A DNA stretch of 64,000 bases from positions 370,397 through 434,396 of the forward strand of contig NZ_JAAHBP010000009.1 of the NCBI RefSeq assembly GCF_023184515.1. Direction: 5' to 3'. Positions within the stretch are counted from its first letter, which is position 1, and every line of letters starts with the position of its first letter. Positions 33,220 through 41,567 of this stretch are shown here, piece after piece. This stretch comes from Streptomyces sp. D2-8. Its GTDB lineage: Bacteria > Actinomycetota > Actinomycetes > Streptomycetales > Streptomycetaceae. The notes beneath the pieces are model-generated. The model worked only from the letters and a program-made list of their open reading frames with translations. It searched no databases and was not told the origin of the DNA. The translations under genes and the position numbers were made by a program.

Positions 33220-36200
33220 ATGACCACGACCCCCGGGACCCCGCAGGAGACGCGGCAGGTGCGCACCGTCTGCTCGTACTGCGGTGTGGGCTGCGGCCTC
33301 GTGCTCGACGTCGGAGCGGGTCCGGACGGCCGGCGGAAGATCCTCAAGGCGTCCGGTGACAAGGCGCACCCCGCGAACGCGGGGAGGCTGTGCACCAAGG
33401 GCGCGACGACGGCCGACATGCTCGCCGCGCCCGGGCGGCTGACCAGCGCGCTGGTGCGCGGCGACCGGGGCGAGGAGGCGGTCCCGGCGCCCGTGGCCGA
33501 CGCGATCGCGGAGACCGCCGCGCGGCTGCGGTCGATCGTCGACGAGCACGGGCCGGACGCGGTCGCCTTCTACGTCTCGGGGCAGATGAGCCTGGAGGCG
33601 CAGTACCTGGCGAACAAGCTGGCCAAGGGGTTCGTGGGGACGAACGGGATCGAGTCGAACTCGCGGCTGTGCATGGCGAGTGCGGGCACCGGCTACAAGC
33701 TGTCGCTGGGTGCGGACGGGCCGCCCGGGTCGTACGAGGACTTCGATCAGGCGGATGCCTTTCTCGTCATCGGGTCGAACATGGCCGACTGCCATCCGAT
33801 CCTCTTCCTGCGGATGATGGAGCGGGTCAAGGCGGGCGCCAAGCTGATCGTCGTCGATCCGCGGCGGACCGCGACCGCCGCGAAGGCCGATCTGTTCCTT
33901 CAGGTCAGGCCGGGTACCGACCTCGCGTTGCTGAACGGTCTGCTGCATCTGCTGCACGAGGACGGGCACACCGACCCGGAGTTCGTCGCCGCCCACACCG
34001 AGGGCTGGGAGGCCCTGCCCGGGTTTCTCGCCGACTACGCCCCGGCCGCGGTCGCGGAGATCACCGGGATCGCCGAGGACGACCTGCGGACGGCCGCCCG
34101 GCTGATCGGCGCGGCGGGCCGGCGGTGGATGAGCTGCTGGACCATGGGCCTCAACCAGTCCACCCACGGCACCTGGAACACCAACGCCCTGGTCAACCTG
34201 CATCTGGCGACAGGGGCGATCTGCCGTCCGGGCGCCGGGCCGTTCTCCCTGACCGGTCAGCCCAACGCCATGGGCGGGCGCGAGATGGGCTACATGGGCC
34301 CGGGGCTGCCGGGACAGCGGTCGGTGCTCGTCGACGAGGAGCGGGCGTTCACCGAGGAGGTGTGGGAGCTGCCGCCGGGGACGCTGCGGGCCGACGGGGT
34401 CGGGCAGGGCACCGTCGAGATGTTCCAGAAGATGGCCGAGGGGGAGATCAAGGCCTGCTGGATCATCTGCACCAACCCGGTCGCCTCGGTCGCCAATCGC
34501 CGTACGGTCATCGAGGGTCTTGAGGCCGCCGAGTTCGTCGTCACGCAGGACGTGTTCACGGACACCGAGACGAACGCGTACGCCGATGTCGTCCTGCCGG
34601 GCGCGATGTGGACCGAGGCGGAGGGTGTCTTCGTCAACAGCGAGCGCAACCTCACCCTGACCCAGGCCGCCGCGGACCCGCCCGGGGAGGCGATGGCCGA
34701 CTGGCGGATCATCGCGGCGGTGGCGTGCGCGATGGGGTACGAGAAGGGGTTCTCCTACGACAGCGCCGAGCAGGTCTTCGAGGAGATCCGGCGGTTCCGG
34801 AACCCGAAGACCGGGTGGGATCTGCGCGGGGTCACCTACGAGCGGCTGCGTCACACGCCCGTGCAGTGGCCGGCCGCGCGGGAGGACGGGCCGGAGCGCA
34901 ATCCGATCCGGTACGTGGGTGAGGAGGGGCTGCGCTTCGCGACGGCTTCCGGGCGGGCCGCCTTCTTCGCCCGGCCGCATCTGCCGGCCGCCGAGATGCC
35001 GGACGACGACTATCCGTTCGTGCTCAACACCGGGCGGGTGCAGCACCAGTGGCACACGCTCACCAAGACCGGGAAGGTCGCCAAGCTCACCAAGCTGAAT
35101 CCCGGGCCGTTCGTGGAACTCCACCCCGTGGACGCCTCGGCGCTCGGGGTCGCCGACGGTGACCTCGTCGAGGTGGCCTCGCGGCGCGGGCGGGCCGTGC
35201 TGCCCTCGGTGGTGACGGACCGGGTGCGGCCCGGGTGCTGCTTCGCCCCGTTCCACTGGAACGACCTGTTCGGCGAGTACCTGAGCATCAACGCGGTGAC
35301 GAGCGACGCGGTGGATCCGCTGTCGTTCCAGCCGGAGTTCAAGGTGTGCGCGGTGTCGCTGGCGAAGGTGGCGGCCCCGGTGCCGGCGGACCCGGTCGAG
35401 GCGCTGACCCCCACCGCCGTCACCCCGGGCACCGCGAACCCCTTCGGCATCGAGCCCTCCCCTCCCCCGGTGCTCTCCGCCCAGGAACGCCGGTACCTCA
35501 CCGGCTTCCTCGCCGGGCTCGGCTCCGGCACCCTCGGCGGTGTCCCGGTGCTGCCGCCCGACGCGCCCTTCTCCCCCGAGCACGCGCTGTGGGTGAACGG
35601 GGTCCTGGCCGGCATGTACTCGCGGACCGGGGCGGCCGCGGCGCAGGACCGGCCCGGCCGTGAGGTCGTCGTGCTGTGGGCCTCGCAGACCGGGAACGCG
35701 GAGGAGTTCGCCACCGCCGCCGCCGAGCGGCTGACCTCGACGGGGCACCGTACGACCCTCGTCGGCATGGACGACGCCGATGTCACGGCACTCGCCCGCA
35801 CCGCGGACCTGCTGTTCATCACCAGCACCTTCGGGGACGGCGACGCGCCCGACAACGGCTCCGGCTTCTGGGACGCGCTCTGTGGCGAGCGGGCCCCGCG
35901 GCTGGACGGGGTGCGGTACGCCGTGCTGGCCTTCGGCGACTCCTCGTACGACGACTTCTGCGGGCACGGGCGACGGCTGGACGCGCGGCTCGACGAGCTG
36001 GGCGGGGTACGGCTCGCCCCGCGTACGGACTGCGAGCCGGACTTCGAGCCGTCCGCCGGGGAATGGCTCGACCAGGTGCTCTCCGCGATGGAGGAGAGGT
36101 CGGCCGTCCCGGCCGAGAAGCCCAGGACGAGGTCCAAGCCCGTCACCACCGCCCGGCTCGTCGGCAACCGGCTGCTCAGCCGGGCCGGTGCGGGCAAGGA

Positions 36201-37248
36201 GGTCCGGCGGTTCACCTTCGACACGAGCGGGACGGACCTGGCGTACGAGGCCGGGGACGCGCTCGGCGTGCGGCCGGTCAACGCACCCGCCCTCGTGGCG
36301 GAGTGGCTGGCGGTGACCGGGGTGGACGCCGGGTCGGCCGTGACGGTCGACGGTGTCGGTGAGGTGCCGTTCGGCGAGGCCCTGCACCGGCATCTCGACA
36401 TCACCCGGATCACCCCCGACCTGCTGCGCTTCGTCGCCGAGCGCGCCCGGGACAAGCACGAGTTGCGCAGGCTGCTGCGGCCGGACAACAAGGACGGGCT
36501 GGCGCAGTGGAGCTGGGGGCGGCAGGCCGTGGACGTGCTCGCCGAGTACGCGGTGCGGGCGAGCGCTAAGGAGTGGGCGGGGGTGCTGCGCAGGCTCCAG
36601 CCGCGGCTGTACTCCATATCGTCCAGCCCGCTGGCCGATCCCCGTCGGGTGTCGCTGACGGTGTCCGTGGTGCGGTACGAGAACCTGCACGGCCGGGCGC
36701 GCGGCGGGGTCTGCTCGCCGTTCCTCGCGGACGCCGATCCGGACACGGAGGTACCGGTGTTCGTGCAGCGCTCGCCGCACTTCCGGCCGCCGGCCGACGC
36801 CTCGACGCCGATGGTCATGGTCGGCCCGGGTACCGGCGTGGCGCCTTTCGTCGGCTTCCTCGAGGAACGGCGGGCGCTCGGCCACCGCGCCCCCAACTGG
36901 CTGTTCTTCGGCGAGCAGCACCGGGCGACGGACTTCTACTACGAGGACGAGCTGACGGCACTGCGCGACGAGGGCACCCTCACGCGGCTGGACACCGCCT
37001 TCTCCCGGGACCAGCGCAACAAGGTGTACGTGCAGGACCGGATGCGCGAGCACGGGCCGGAGCTGTGGCACTGGCTGCGCGACGGGGCCCGCTTCTACGT
37101 CTGCGGCGACGCCTCCCGGATGGCGAAGGACGTGGACCGGGCACTGAGGGACATCGCGATGGCGCACGGCGGACTGGGCGAGGCCGAGGCCGCCGCGTAT
37201 GTGAAGCAGCTCGCGGCGGACAAGCGGTACGTGCGGGACGTGTACTGA
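33220..37248 (+). CDS. Fused assimilatory nitrate reductase / CysJ-like flavoprotein
   Basis: A 1342-residue fusion. Residues about 15-735 are a bis-MGD molybdoenzyme: a [4Fe-4S] motif (CSYCGVGCGLV with a later LCTKG), SNSRLCMASA near the molybdenum site, GSNMADCHPI and the C-terminal molydopterin-binding barrel. Residues about 820-970 are a flavodoxin domain (VLWASQTGNAEEFA), and about 985-1342 a CysJ-type FAD/NADPH reductase (RLYSISSSPLADPRRVSLT, GPGTGVAPFVGFLEERR, FYVCGD). Electrons would pass from NADPH through FAD and FMN to the molybdenum centre, reducing nitrate to nitrite in the cytoplasm. The nitrite reductase is not in the window. Formate is an alternative substrate for this superfamily. 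Confidence 0.85.
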   Translation: MTTTPGTPQETRQVRTVCSYCGVGCGLVLDVGAGPDGRRKILKASGDKAHPANAGRLCTKGATTADMLAAPGRLTSALVRGDRGEEAVPAPVADAIAETAARLRSIVDEHGPDAVAFYVSGQMSLEAQYLANKLAKGFVGTNGIESNSRLCMASAGTGYKLSLGADGPPGSYEDFDQADAFLVIGSNMADCHPILFLRMMERVKAGAKLIVVDPRRTATAAKADLFLQVRPGTDLALLNGLLHLLHEDGHTDPEFVAAHTEGWEALPGFLADYAPAAVAEITGIAEDDLRTAARLIGAAGRRWMSCWTMGLNQSTHGTWNTNALVNLHLATGAICRPGAGPFSLTGQPNAMGGREMGYMGPGLPGQRSVLVDEERAFTEEVWELPPGTLRADGVGQGTVEMFQKMAEGEIKACWIICTNPVASVANRRTVIEGLEAAEFVVTQDVFTDTETNAYADVVLPGAMWTEAEGVFVNSERNLTLTQAAADPPGEAMADWRIIAAVACAMGYEKGFSYDSAEQVFEEIRRFRNPKTGWDLRGVTYERLRHTPVQWPAAREDGPERNPIRYVGEEGLRFATASGRAAFFARPHLPAAEMPDDDYPFVLNTGRVQHQWHTLTKTGKVAKLTKLNPGPFVELHPVDASALGVADGDLVEVASRRGRAVLPSVVTDRVRPGCCFAPFHWNDLFGEYLSINAVTSDAVDPLSFQPEFKVCAVSLAKVAAPVPADPVEALTPTAVTPGTANPFGIEPSPPPVLSAQERRYLTGFLAGLGSGTLGGVPVLPPDAPFSPEHALWVNGVLAGMYSRTGAAAAQDRPGREVVVLWASQTGNAEEFATAAAERLTSTGHRTTLVGMDDADVTALARTADLLFITSTFGDGDAPDNGSGFWDALCGERAPRLDGVRYAVLAFGDSSYDDFCGHGRRLDARLDELGGVRLAPRTDCEPDFEPSAGEWLDQVLSAMEERSAVPAEKPRTRSKPVTTARLVGNRLLSRAGAGKEVRRFTFDTSGTDLAYEAGDALGVRPVNAPALVAEWLAVTGVDAGSAVTVDGVGEVPFGEALHRHLDITRITPDLLRFVAERARDKHELRRLLRPDNKDGLAQWSWGRQAVDVLAEYAVRASAKEWAGVLRRLQPRLYSISSSPLADPRRVSLTVSVVRYENLHGRARGGVCSPFLADADPDTEVPVFVQRSPHFRPPADASTPMVMVGPGTGVAPFVGFLEERRALGHRAPNWLFFGEQHRATDFYYEDELTALRDEGTLTRLDTAFSRDQRNKVYVQDRMREHGPELWHWLRDGARFYVCGDASRMAKDVDRALRDIAMAHGGLGEAEAAAYVKQLAADKRYVRDVY

Positions 37249-37499
37249 CCCGGCGGGCCCGCGGGGCCCCGTACCCGGATCACGCCGGAATCTTCACGCC
37301 CCTCCGGGGCCCGCTCACCGGCGGCGGTCGGCGTCCTTCGGCGTGTACCCGGCGGAATCCACGCTGGTGCCGGATCTCACGGAGGACTCCCGCGCGGGGT
37401 GAGCCGGGCGGTGGCATCTACACGGTCGTAGAATCCGGGAACACCGGCGCGACGACGAGCGTTGTACCGGAGACACGCCACACCGTAAGGAGCACGTTC
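37249..37499. promoter_or_regulatory. Control region of the CorC-type operon
   Basis: GGGAAC (37437-37442), 18 bases, GTT (37461-37463) closely matches the sigma-R promoter consensus GGGAAT-N18-GTT of the thiol-oxidative stress regulon. A separate TAGAAT (37429-37434) could be a vegetative -10. Together they would drive the small frame at 37500 and the two membrane-protein genes. Confidence 0.4.
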
Positions 37500-37595
37500 T
37501 TGTCCGCCAGACCGACGGACCCTCCGGGGCACAGTCCCCGACCATCCCGCCACGGCACCAGTGATCGCGGCACACGGCGGGGTGGTGTCGGATGA
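37500..37595 (+). CDS. Candidate leader ORF coupled to the CorC-type gene
   Basis: A 31-codon frame starting with TTG, seven bases after a strong AAGGAG (37487-37492). Its TGA overlaps the next gene's ATG as ATGA. The peptide is basic and rich in Pro, Arg and Ser with no membrane segment. The coupling could set the translation rate of the downstream gene, or it could be a spurious frame. No homology can be stated. Confidence 0.35.
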   Translation: MSARPTDPPGHSPRPSRHGTSDRGTRRGGVG

Positions 37596-38935
37596 GTGCC
37601 GCCGAGGCTCTGCTGGGCCTGCTCGCCGTGTTCGTGCTGACCGCCGGCACCGGCTACTTCGTCGCCCAGGAGTTCGCCTACGTCTCCGCCGACCGGCTCA
37701 CCCTCGCGCGTGAGGCCGAGGCCGGGGACCGCAAGGCCGCCCGCGCCCTCACGGTGCTGGAGCGGTTGTCGTTCATGCTGTCCGGCGCGCAGCTGGGCAT
37801 CACCGTCACCGGGCTGGTGGTCGGCTTCATCGCCGAGCCGTCGGTGTCCGCGCTGCTCAGGCCCGCCCTGTCGGGGCTCGGCCTGCCCGGCGCGGCCGTC
37901 AGCGGCATCGCCGTCGTACTGGCCTTCGTGCTGGCCACGGTCGTGCAGATGGTGCTGGGCGAACTCGCCCCGAAGAACCTCGCGATCGCCGTGCCCGAGC
38001 GGCTGGCGAAGGCGCTGGCCCCGTCCACGCTGGCGTACCTGAAGGTCGTCGGCCCACTCGTCCGGATCTTCGACAGCGCGGCCAACCGGCTGCTGCGCAA
38101 GGCCGGGATCGAGCCCGTCGAGGAACTGCACCACGGCGCCACGCTGGAGGAACTCGGCCATCTGATCGGCGAGTCCCACGAGCAGGGCGAACTGCCCAAG
38201 GACACCGCCGCGCTGCTGGACCACGCGCTGGAGTTCTCCGAGCGCGCCCTCGACGAGGTGATGGTGCCGCGCGCCGACGCCGTGTTCGTCCGCAAGGACG
38301 CCCTCGCCGAGGAGGCGGTCGGCCTGATCGCCCGCCACGGCCACTCCAACTACCCGGTGCTCGGCGACCACCCGGACGACATCGTGGGCGTGCTGGGCGT
38401 GCGCGAGCTGATGACGCTGCCCGAAGCCCGCCTGACCGGTGCGCGGGCCGGTGAGGTGGCGCGGCGACCGCTGCTGCTGCCGGACACGCTCGCGCTGCCC
38501 GACGCGGTGACGCGGATGCGGGAGCAGGACGACGAGTTCGCGGTCGTCCTCGACGAGCACGGCGGCGTGGCGGGCATCGTCACCTACGAGGACATCGCCG
38601 AGGAACTGGTCGGCGACATCGCCGACGAGTCCGACGAGGTCACCGTGCTCGCCGTCGCCGACGGCGACGGCTGGCTGGTGGACGCGGGCCGCCGGGTGGA
38701 CGAGGTGGCCGAGGCGACCGGTGTCCGGCTGCCGGAGGACGACGACTACGACACCGTGGCCGGCCTGGTCGTGGACCGGCTCGGCCGCTTCCCGACGGTC
38801 GGTGACCGGGTCACGGTCGAGCTGCCGGGCGGCGGCCGCGCCGTGATCGACGTCCGCACGCTGGACCGGCACGTGGCCGACCGGGTCCGGATCGGCCCGC
38901 TCGTGGAGGCCGTGGAAGCCGAGGAGATGGCGTGA
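37592..38935 (+). CDS. CorC/HlyC-type membrane protein (DUF21 + CBS pair)
   Basis: A 447-residue protein of the 'hemolysin family' (UPF0053). An N-terminal DUF21 domain has four hydrophobic segments (LLGLLAVFVLTAGTGYFVAQEFAYVS, SGAQLGITVTGLVVGF, VSGIAVVLAFVLATVVQMVLGELAPKNLAIA). Two CBS domains follow (VMVPRADAVFV, DEFAVVLDEHGGVAGIVTYEDIAEELVGDI) and then a CorC_HlyC domain. These proteins are thought to be Mg2+/Co2+ efflux systems. It is translationally coupled to the next gene, a shorter paralogue. The upstream control region carries a sigma-R-like promoter. Confidence 0.85.
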   Translation: MSAAEALLGLLAVFVLTAGTGYFVAQEFAYVSADRLTLAREAEAGDRKAARALTVLERLSFMLSGAQLGITVTGLVVGFIAEPSVSALLRPALSGLGLPGAAVSGIAVVLAFVLATVVQMVLGELAPKNLAIAVPERLAKALAPSTLAYLKVVGPLVRIFDSAANRLLRKAGIEPVEELHHGATLEELGHLIGESHEQGELPKDTAALLDHALEFSERALDEVMVPRADAVFVRKDALAEEAVGLIARHGHSNYPVLGDHPDDIVGVLGVRELMTLPEARLTGARAGEVARRPLLLPDTLALPDAVTRMREQDDEFAVVLDEHGGVAGIVTYEDIAEELVGDIADESDEVTVLAVADGDGWLVDAGRRVDEVAEATGVRLPEDDDYDTVAGLVVDRLGRFPTVGDRVTVELPGGGRAVIDVRTLDRHVADRVRIGPLVEAVEAEEMA

Positions 38936-39954
38936 GTTTCCCGATGGCGGTCTTCGTGACCGTGCTGCTGCTGATCGGCAGCGGCTTCTTCGTGGCGGCC
39001 GAGTTCGCTCTCGTCGCGGCCAAACGGCACCGCTTGGAGAAGGCGGCGGCCGAGGGGCGGCGCGGCGCCGGGGCGGCCCTGGCCGGAATGCGCGAGCTGT
39101 CGCTGATGCTGGCCGGTGCCCAGCTGGGCATCACCGTGTGCACGCTGGGCCTGGGCTCGGTGTCCAAGCCGGCGATCTCGCACGAACTCGACCCGCTGCT
39201 GCACACGCTGGGCCTGCCCAGCGCCGTGAGCTACGGCGTCGCCTTCGCCGTGGCGATGGTCGTGGTGGTGTTCCTGCACATGGTGGTCGGCGAGATGGCG
39301 CCCAAGTCCTGGGCGATCGCCCACCCCGAGCGTTCGGCGATGCTGCTGTCGCCGCCCTTCCGGGCCGTGGTGCGGGCCGTGCGTCCGCTGATCCGGCTGC
39401 TCAACTTCGTGAGCAACGCCCTGGTGCGGCTGTGCCGGGTGGCCCCGCGCGACGAGCTGGCCTCGGTGCACAACCGGGAGCAGCTGACGCATCTGGTGGA
39501 GGAGTCGGAGCGGCTGGGCCTGATCAGCGCGACCGACTCGGAGCTGCTGACCCGCTCGCTGACCGAGCCGGAGACACCGGTCGCCGCGCTGCGGATCCCG
39601 GCCGCCGAGATCACCTGGGTCGAGGGCGGCGCGGACCTCGACGCGCTGCTGCGCTTCGCCGCCGACCACGACCGCACCCGGCTGCTGGTCCGGGAGAACG
39701 GCACCGTCCTCGGGTCGGTGCACGCCCGGGACGCCCTGGTGGCCCGGGCCCGGGGGCGGGACACGACCGCGCGGGACCTCGCCCGGCCGGTGCCCGAGCT
39801 GGCGGAGACCGCCACGGTCGCCGACGCGATCGAGGTGCTGCGCCGCCGCAGGTCGTCCCTGGCCGTGGTCCGCGACGGCTCCGGCCGGCTCACCGGCCTG
39901 GTCACCCTGGACGACCTGCTGGCCCGTCTGATGCAGCCGGCCGCGGCGGCCTGA
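38932..39954 (+). CDS. CorC/HlyC-type membrane protein, short paralogue
   Basis: A 340-residue DUF21/CBS protein. It shares the AAEFALVAAKRHRLE, AGAQLGITVCTLGLG and MVVGEMAPKSWAIAHPERSAM motifs of its upstream neighbour, with two CBS domains, but lacks the CorC_HlyC C-terminal domain. GTG 38932 overlaps the upstream stop as GTGA. The pair is a common Streptomyces arrangement and may form heteromers. Role in divalent-cation export is inferred from the family. Confidence 0.85.
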   Translation: MSFPMAVFVTVLLLIGSGFFVAAEFALVAAKRHRLEKAAAEGRRGAGAALAGMRELSLMLAGAQLGITVCTLGLGSVSKPAISHELDPLLHTLGLPSAVSYGVAFAVAMVVVVFLHMVVGEMAPKSWAIAHPERSAMLLSPPFRAVVRAVRPLIRLLNFVSNALVRLCRVAPRDELASVHNREQLTHLVEESERLGLISATDSELLTRSLTEPETPVAALRIPAAEITWVEGGADLDALLRFAADHDRTRLLVRENGTVLGSVHARDALVARARGRDTTARDLARPVPELAETATVADAIEVLRRRRSSLAVVRDGSGRLTGLVTLDDLLARLMQPAAAA

Positions 39955-40143
39955 CGGGGACGGGGCCCGAACATCCAGCACATCTGCACACCGCGCGCCG
40001 GGAGGCGGCGCGGCGCCCGGCCCGCCGCCGAACCCCGGCAGCGGCATGGGAACTTGGTGGCGAAGTGCCCGTTTCGGGAATCGGGGCGCAACACTCCCGC
40101 GCCCGGCCGGGCGACGGGCTGTGTGAAGGAACGGGCGCATCCG

Positions 40144-40159
40144 GTGACCCCGCGGTCAC
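40144..40159. repeat. Perfect inverted repeat before the leader-peptide gene
   Basis: GTGACC-CCGC-GGTCAC, 185 bases upstream of the peptide gene. It is the only marked feature of the 390-base gap at 39955-40344 and could be an operator. No -10/-35 pair was recognised with confidence. Confidence 0.35.
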
Positions 40160-40344
40160 AGCGGTGAAGACGGCTGCCGACAAGGGGCCGCACATCGCCG
40201 GCGGGCGGTTGGTCCTGCCCTCCCGGGAGTGCTTTGATCCTGCGCACGGCGGGAGCGGCCGGGGCGGAATCCCGGTCCCCGGATTCCGGCGCTCACCCGC
40301 GCTCACCGCCACTGCGAGACATTCACGCGAAGGGAAACACCCCC

Positions 40345-40575
40345 ATGAACCTCACCTCTCGGGTCGACACCGCCGAGCTCTCCGACGCCGACCTGGACAC
40401 CGTCGCCGGCGGCAACGCGGGCGGCGTCGATGCGTCCGCGGGCCTCGTGGGCGGCCTCTCCGCCGGCCTGGTCGGGCCCCTGACCGGCGAGGCCTGCGCC
40501 GCCCTGCAGGCGACCCTCTCGCCGGAGGGCGCGGCCGCGGGCGGGCACGCGGGCATCCACACGACGTCGCTCTGA
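40345..40575 (+). CDS. Orphan double-glycine leader peptide (bacteriocin/RiPP-precursor-like)
   Basis: A 76-residue peptide preceded by AAGGGA about eleven bases before ATG. The first 23 residues look like a classic peptide-export/modification leader: acidic and helical, with ELSDADLDTVAGG ending in the Gly-Gly cleavage site used by C39 peptidase/ABC exporters and by lanthipeptide systems. The remaining 53 residues are rich in Gly, Ala and Leu, with one Cys and few Ser/Thr (VGGLSAGLVGPLTGEACAAL), more like a membrane-active class II bacteriocin than a lanthipeptide. No modification enzyme, C39 peptidase or exporter is nearby. It has its own strong terminator, so it is expressed alone. Confidence 0.6.
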   Translation: MNLTSRVDTAELSDADLDTVAGGNAGGVDASAGLVGGLSAGLVGPLTGEACAALQATLSPEGAAAGGHAGIHTTSL

Positions 40576-40589
40576 CGACCTCCGCACCG

Positions 40590-40621
40590 AAGGGCCCCGG
40601 GAAGCGATTCCCGGGGCCCTT
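40590..40621 (+). terminator. Intrinsic terminator of the leader-peptide gene
   Basis: A perfect 14-bp stem (AAGGGCCCCGGGAA / TTCCCGGGGCCCTT) with loop GCGA, tailed by TCGTG, 15 bases after the stop. Strong for a Streptomyces terminator. Confidence 0.85.
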
Positions 40622-40786
40622 TCGTGTGCGGGCAGCGGAGGCGGCCGTGGGTCGCGAACGTGAGGAATTTGCGAAGTACGTGACGGAAATCTGGACACTC
40701 CGGGGGTGAGTAACGCGGTGAGAGGGCGTGGCGCAGACTTACTCGGACCCCTCAGATCCCGGCTGCAAAGCGATAGGAACACTGCT

Positions 40787-40957
40787 GTGAAAACCGACTC
40801 GACCCGGACCGAAGAACTGCCGATCTACGAGAGCCTCATACGCGAGATGGGGGACGTCGTCGAGGAGGCCCGTGTGGTGGCCGAAGAGACCCAGCACCAG
40901 ATGAGCCAGGCGCTGAACGGCGTCGCCCCGGCCCCGCACGAGACCGGCGCGCACTGA
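40787..40957 (+). CDS. Small acidic helical protein of unknown function
   Basis: A 56-residue frame from GTG 40787 with TAGGAA nine bases upstream. The product has an amphipathic acidic helix (IYESLIREMGDVVEEARVVAEETQHQMSQALNG). A longer in-frame reading from 40706 is possible but lacks a ribosome site. It lies 165 bases after the leader-peptide terminator and so is probably separately transcribed. No family is recognised. It could be an immunity or regulatory companion of the peptide, but nothing in the sequence proves this. Confidence 0.5.
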   Translation: MKTDSTRTEELPIYESLIREMGDVVEEARVVAEETQHQMSQALNGVAPAPHETGAH

Positions 40958-41009
40958 GCCCGGGGGCCGTCGGGCCTCCCCCGGAGCCGGACGCTCCCCG
41001 GCCGGGCCG

Positions 41010-41275
41010 TCACCCGCCGAGCGGGTCGTGGCCCCGGTTCATCAGGGAGTGCCGCCACCGCGTGCCCCGTACGTCCCCGGAGGGCCGCTGGGCCAGGTGA
41101 CGGCGGACCGCAGGATCGTCACGATCCGCCGGCCGCAGGCGTGCCCGGTGGACTCGCCCCCGTCCTGGTGCTGCCCGGCGTGCCGCGCGTCGTCGGACGC
41201 CGGCCACTTCTCCAGGTGGGCCGGTGTCATGTTCACCAGCTCACGGAAGTCGTTCCAGGTCTCCTCGCCGTCCAC
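41010..41275 (-). pseudogene. DUF3140-family gene with internal deletion and frameshift
   Basis: The N-terminal part in one frame (EETWNDFRELVNMTPAHLEKWPASDDARHAG, then TGHACGRRIVTIL) and the C-terminal part in another (RRHLAQRPSGDVRGTRWRHSLMNRGHDPLGG) together spell a DUF3140 protein. About twenty residues that normally join them (the segment ending in the conserved VGYVHRHLAQRP) are lost near 41105-41115, with a shift of frame. The GTG at 41275 is 6 bases after the stop of the DUF2945 gene, so both formed an operon. Expression would give a truncated 77-residue product. Confidence 0.65.
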
Positions 41276-41281
41276 GCCGCC

Positions 41282-41512
41282 TCACTTCTTCTTCTTGAGC
41301 GCGGACGGTTTGTGCACCGCGGTCCTTCCGGACTTGTCGCTGCGCACTTCGTACTGCGGGTCGTCCGGCGAGGCGTCGACGGTGCGGCCGGATGCCTCGG
41401 TCCGCTCGGTGATCTCCCTCTCCACCTCGCCCTCGGTGCGCCTGCCGTGACTGCTCCAGGTGACCTTGTCGCCCTTCTTCGGTTTCCCGCCCTCGCTGCG
41501 GCGCTTCGCCAT
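41282..41512 (-). CDS. DUF2945/TUDOR-like small protein
   Basis: A very basic 76-residue protein (MAKRRSEGGKPKKGDKVTWSSHGRRTEGEVEREI...QYEVRSDKSGRTAVHKPSALKKKK). The KGDKVTWSSHG start and EVRSDKSGRTAVHKPSAL end are typical of the DUF2945 or 'hypervirulence-associated TUDOR' family, often encoded next to DUF3140, as here. ATG 41512 follows GAGGGAG. The Lys-rich tail suggests nucleic-acid or ribosome contact, but no function is known. Confidence 0.8.
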   Translation of the reverse strand: MAKRRSEGGKPKKGDKVTWSSHGRRTEGEVEREITERTEASGRTVDASPDDPQYEVRSDKSGRTAVHKPSALKKKK

Positions 41513-41567
41513 GCCGGTGCTCCCTCGCGGAGAAGTCTGCTGTCTCTCCAGCGTGCGGACGGGGCGG

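Noticed and set aside
33172..37167. A 1331-codon open frame antisense to the nitrate reductase gene
   Set aside because: It mirrors the sense gene almost exactly, has His/Arg/Pro-rich composition with no domain, and is the expected shadow of a GC-rich gene with GC-biased third positions.
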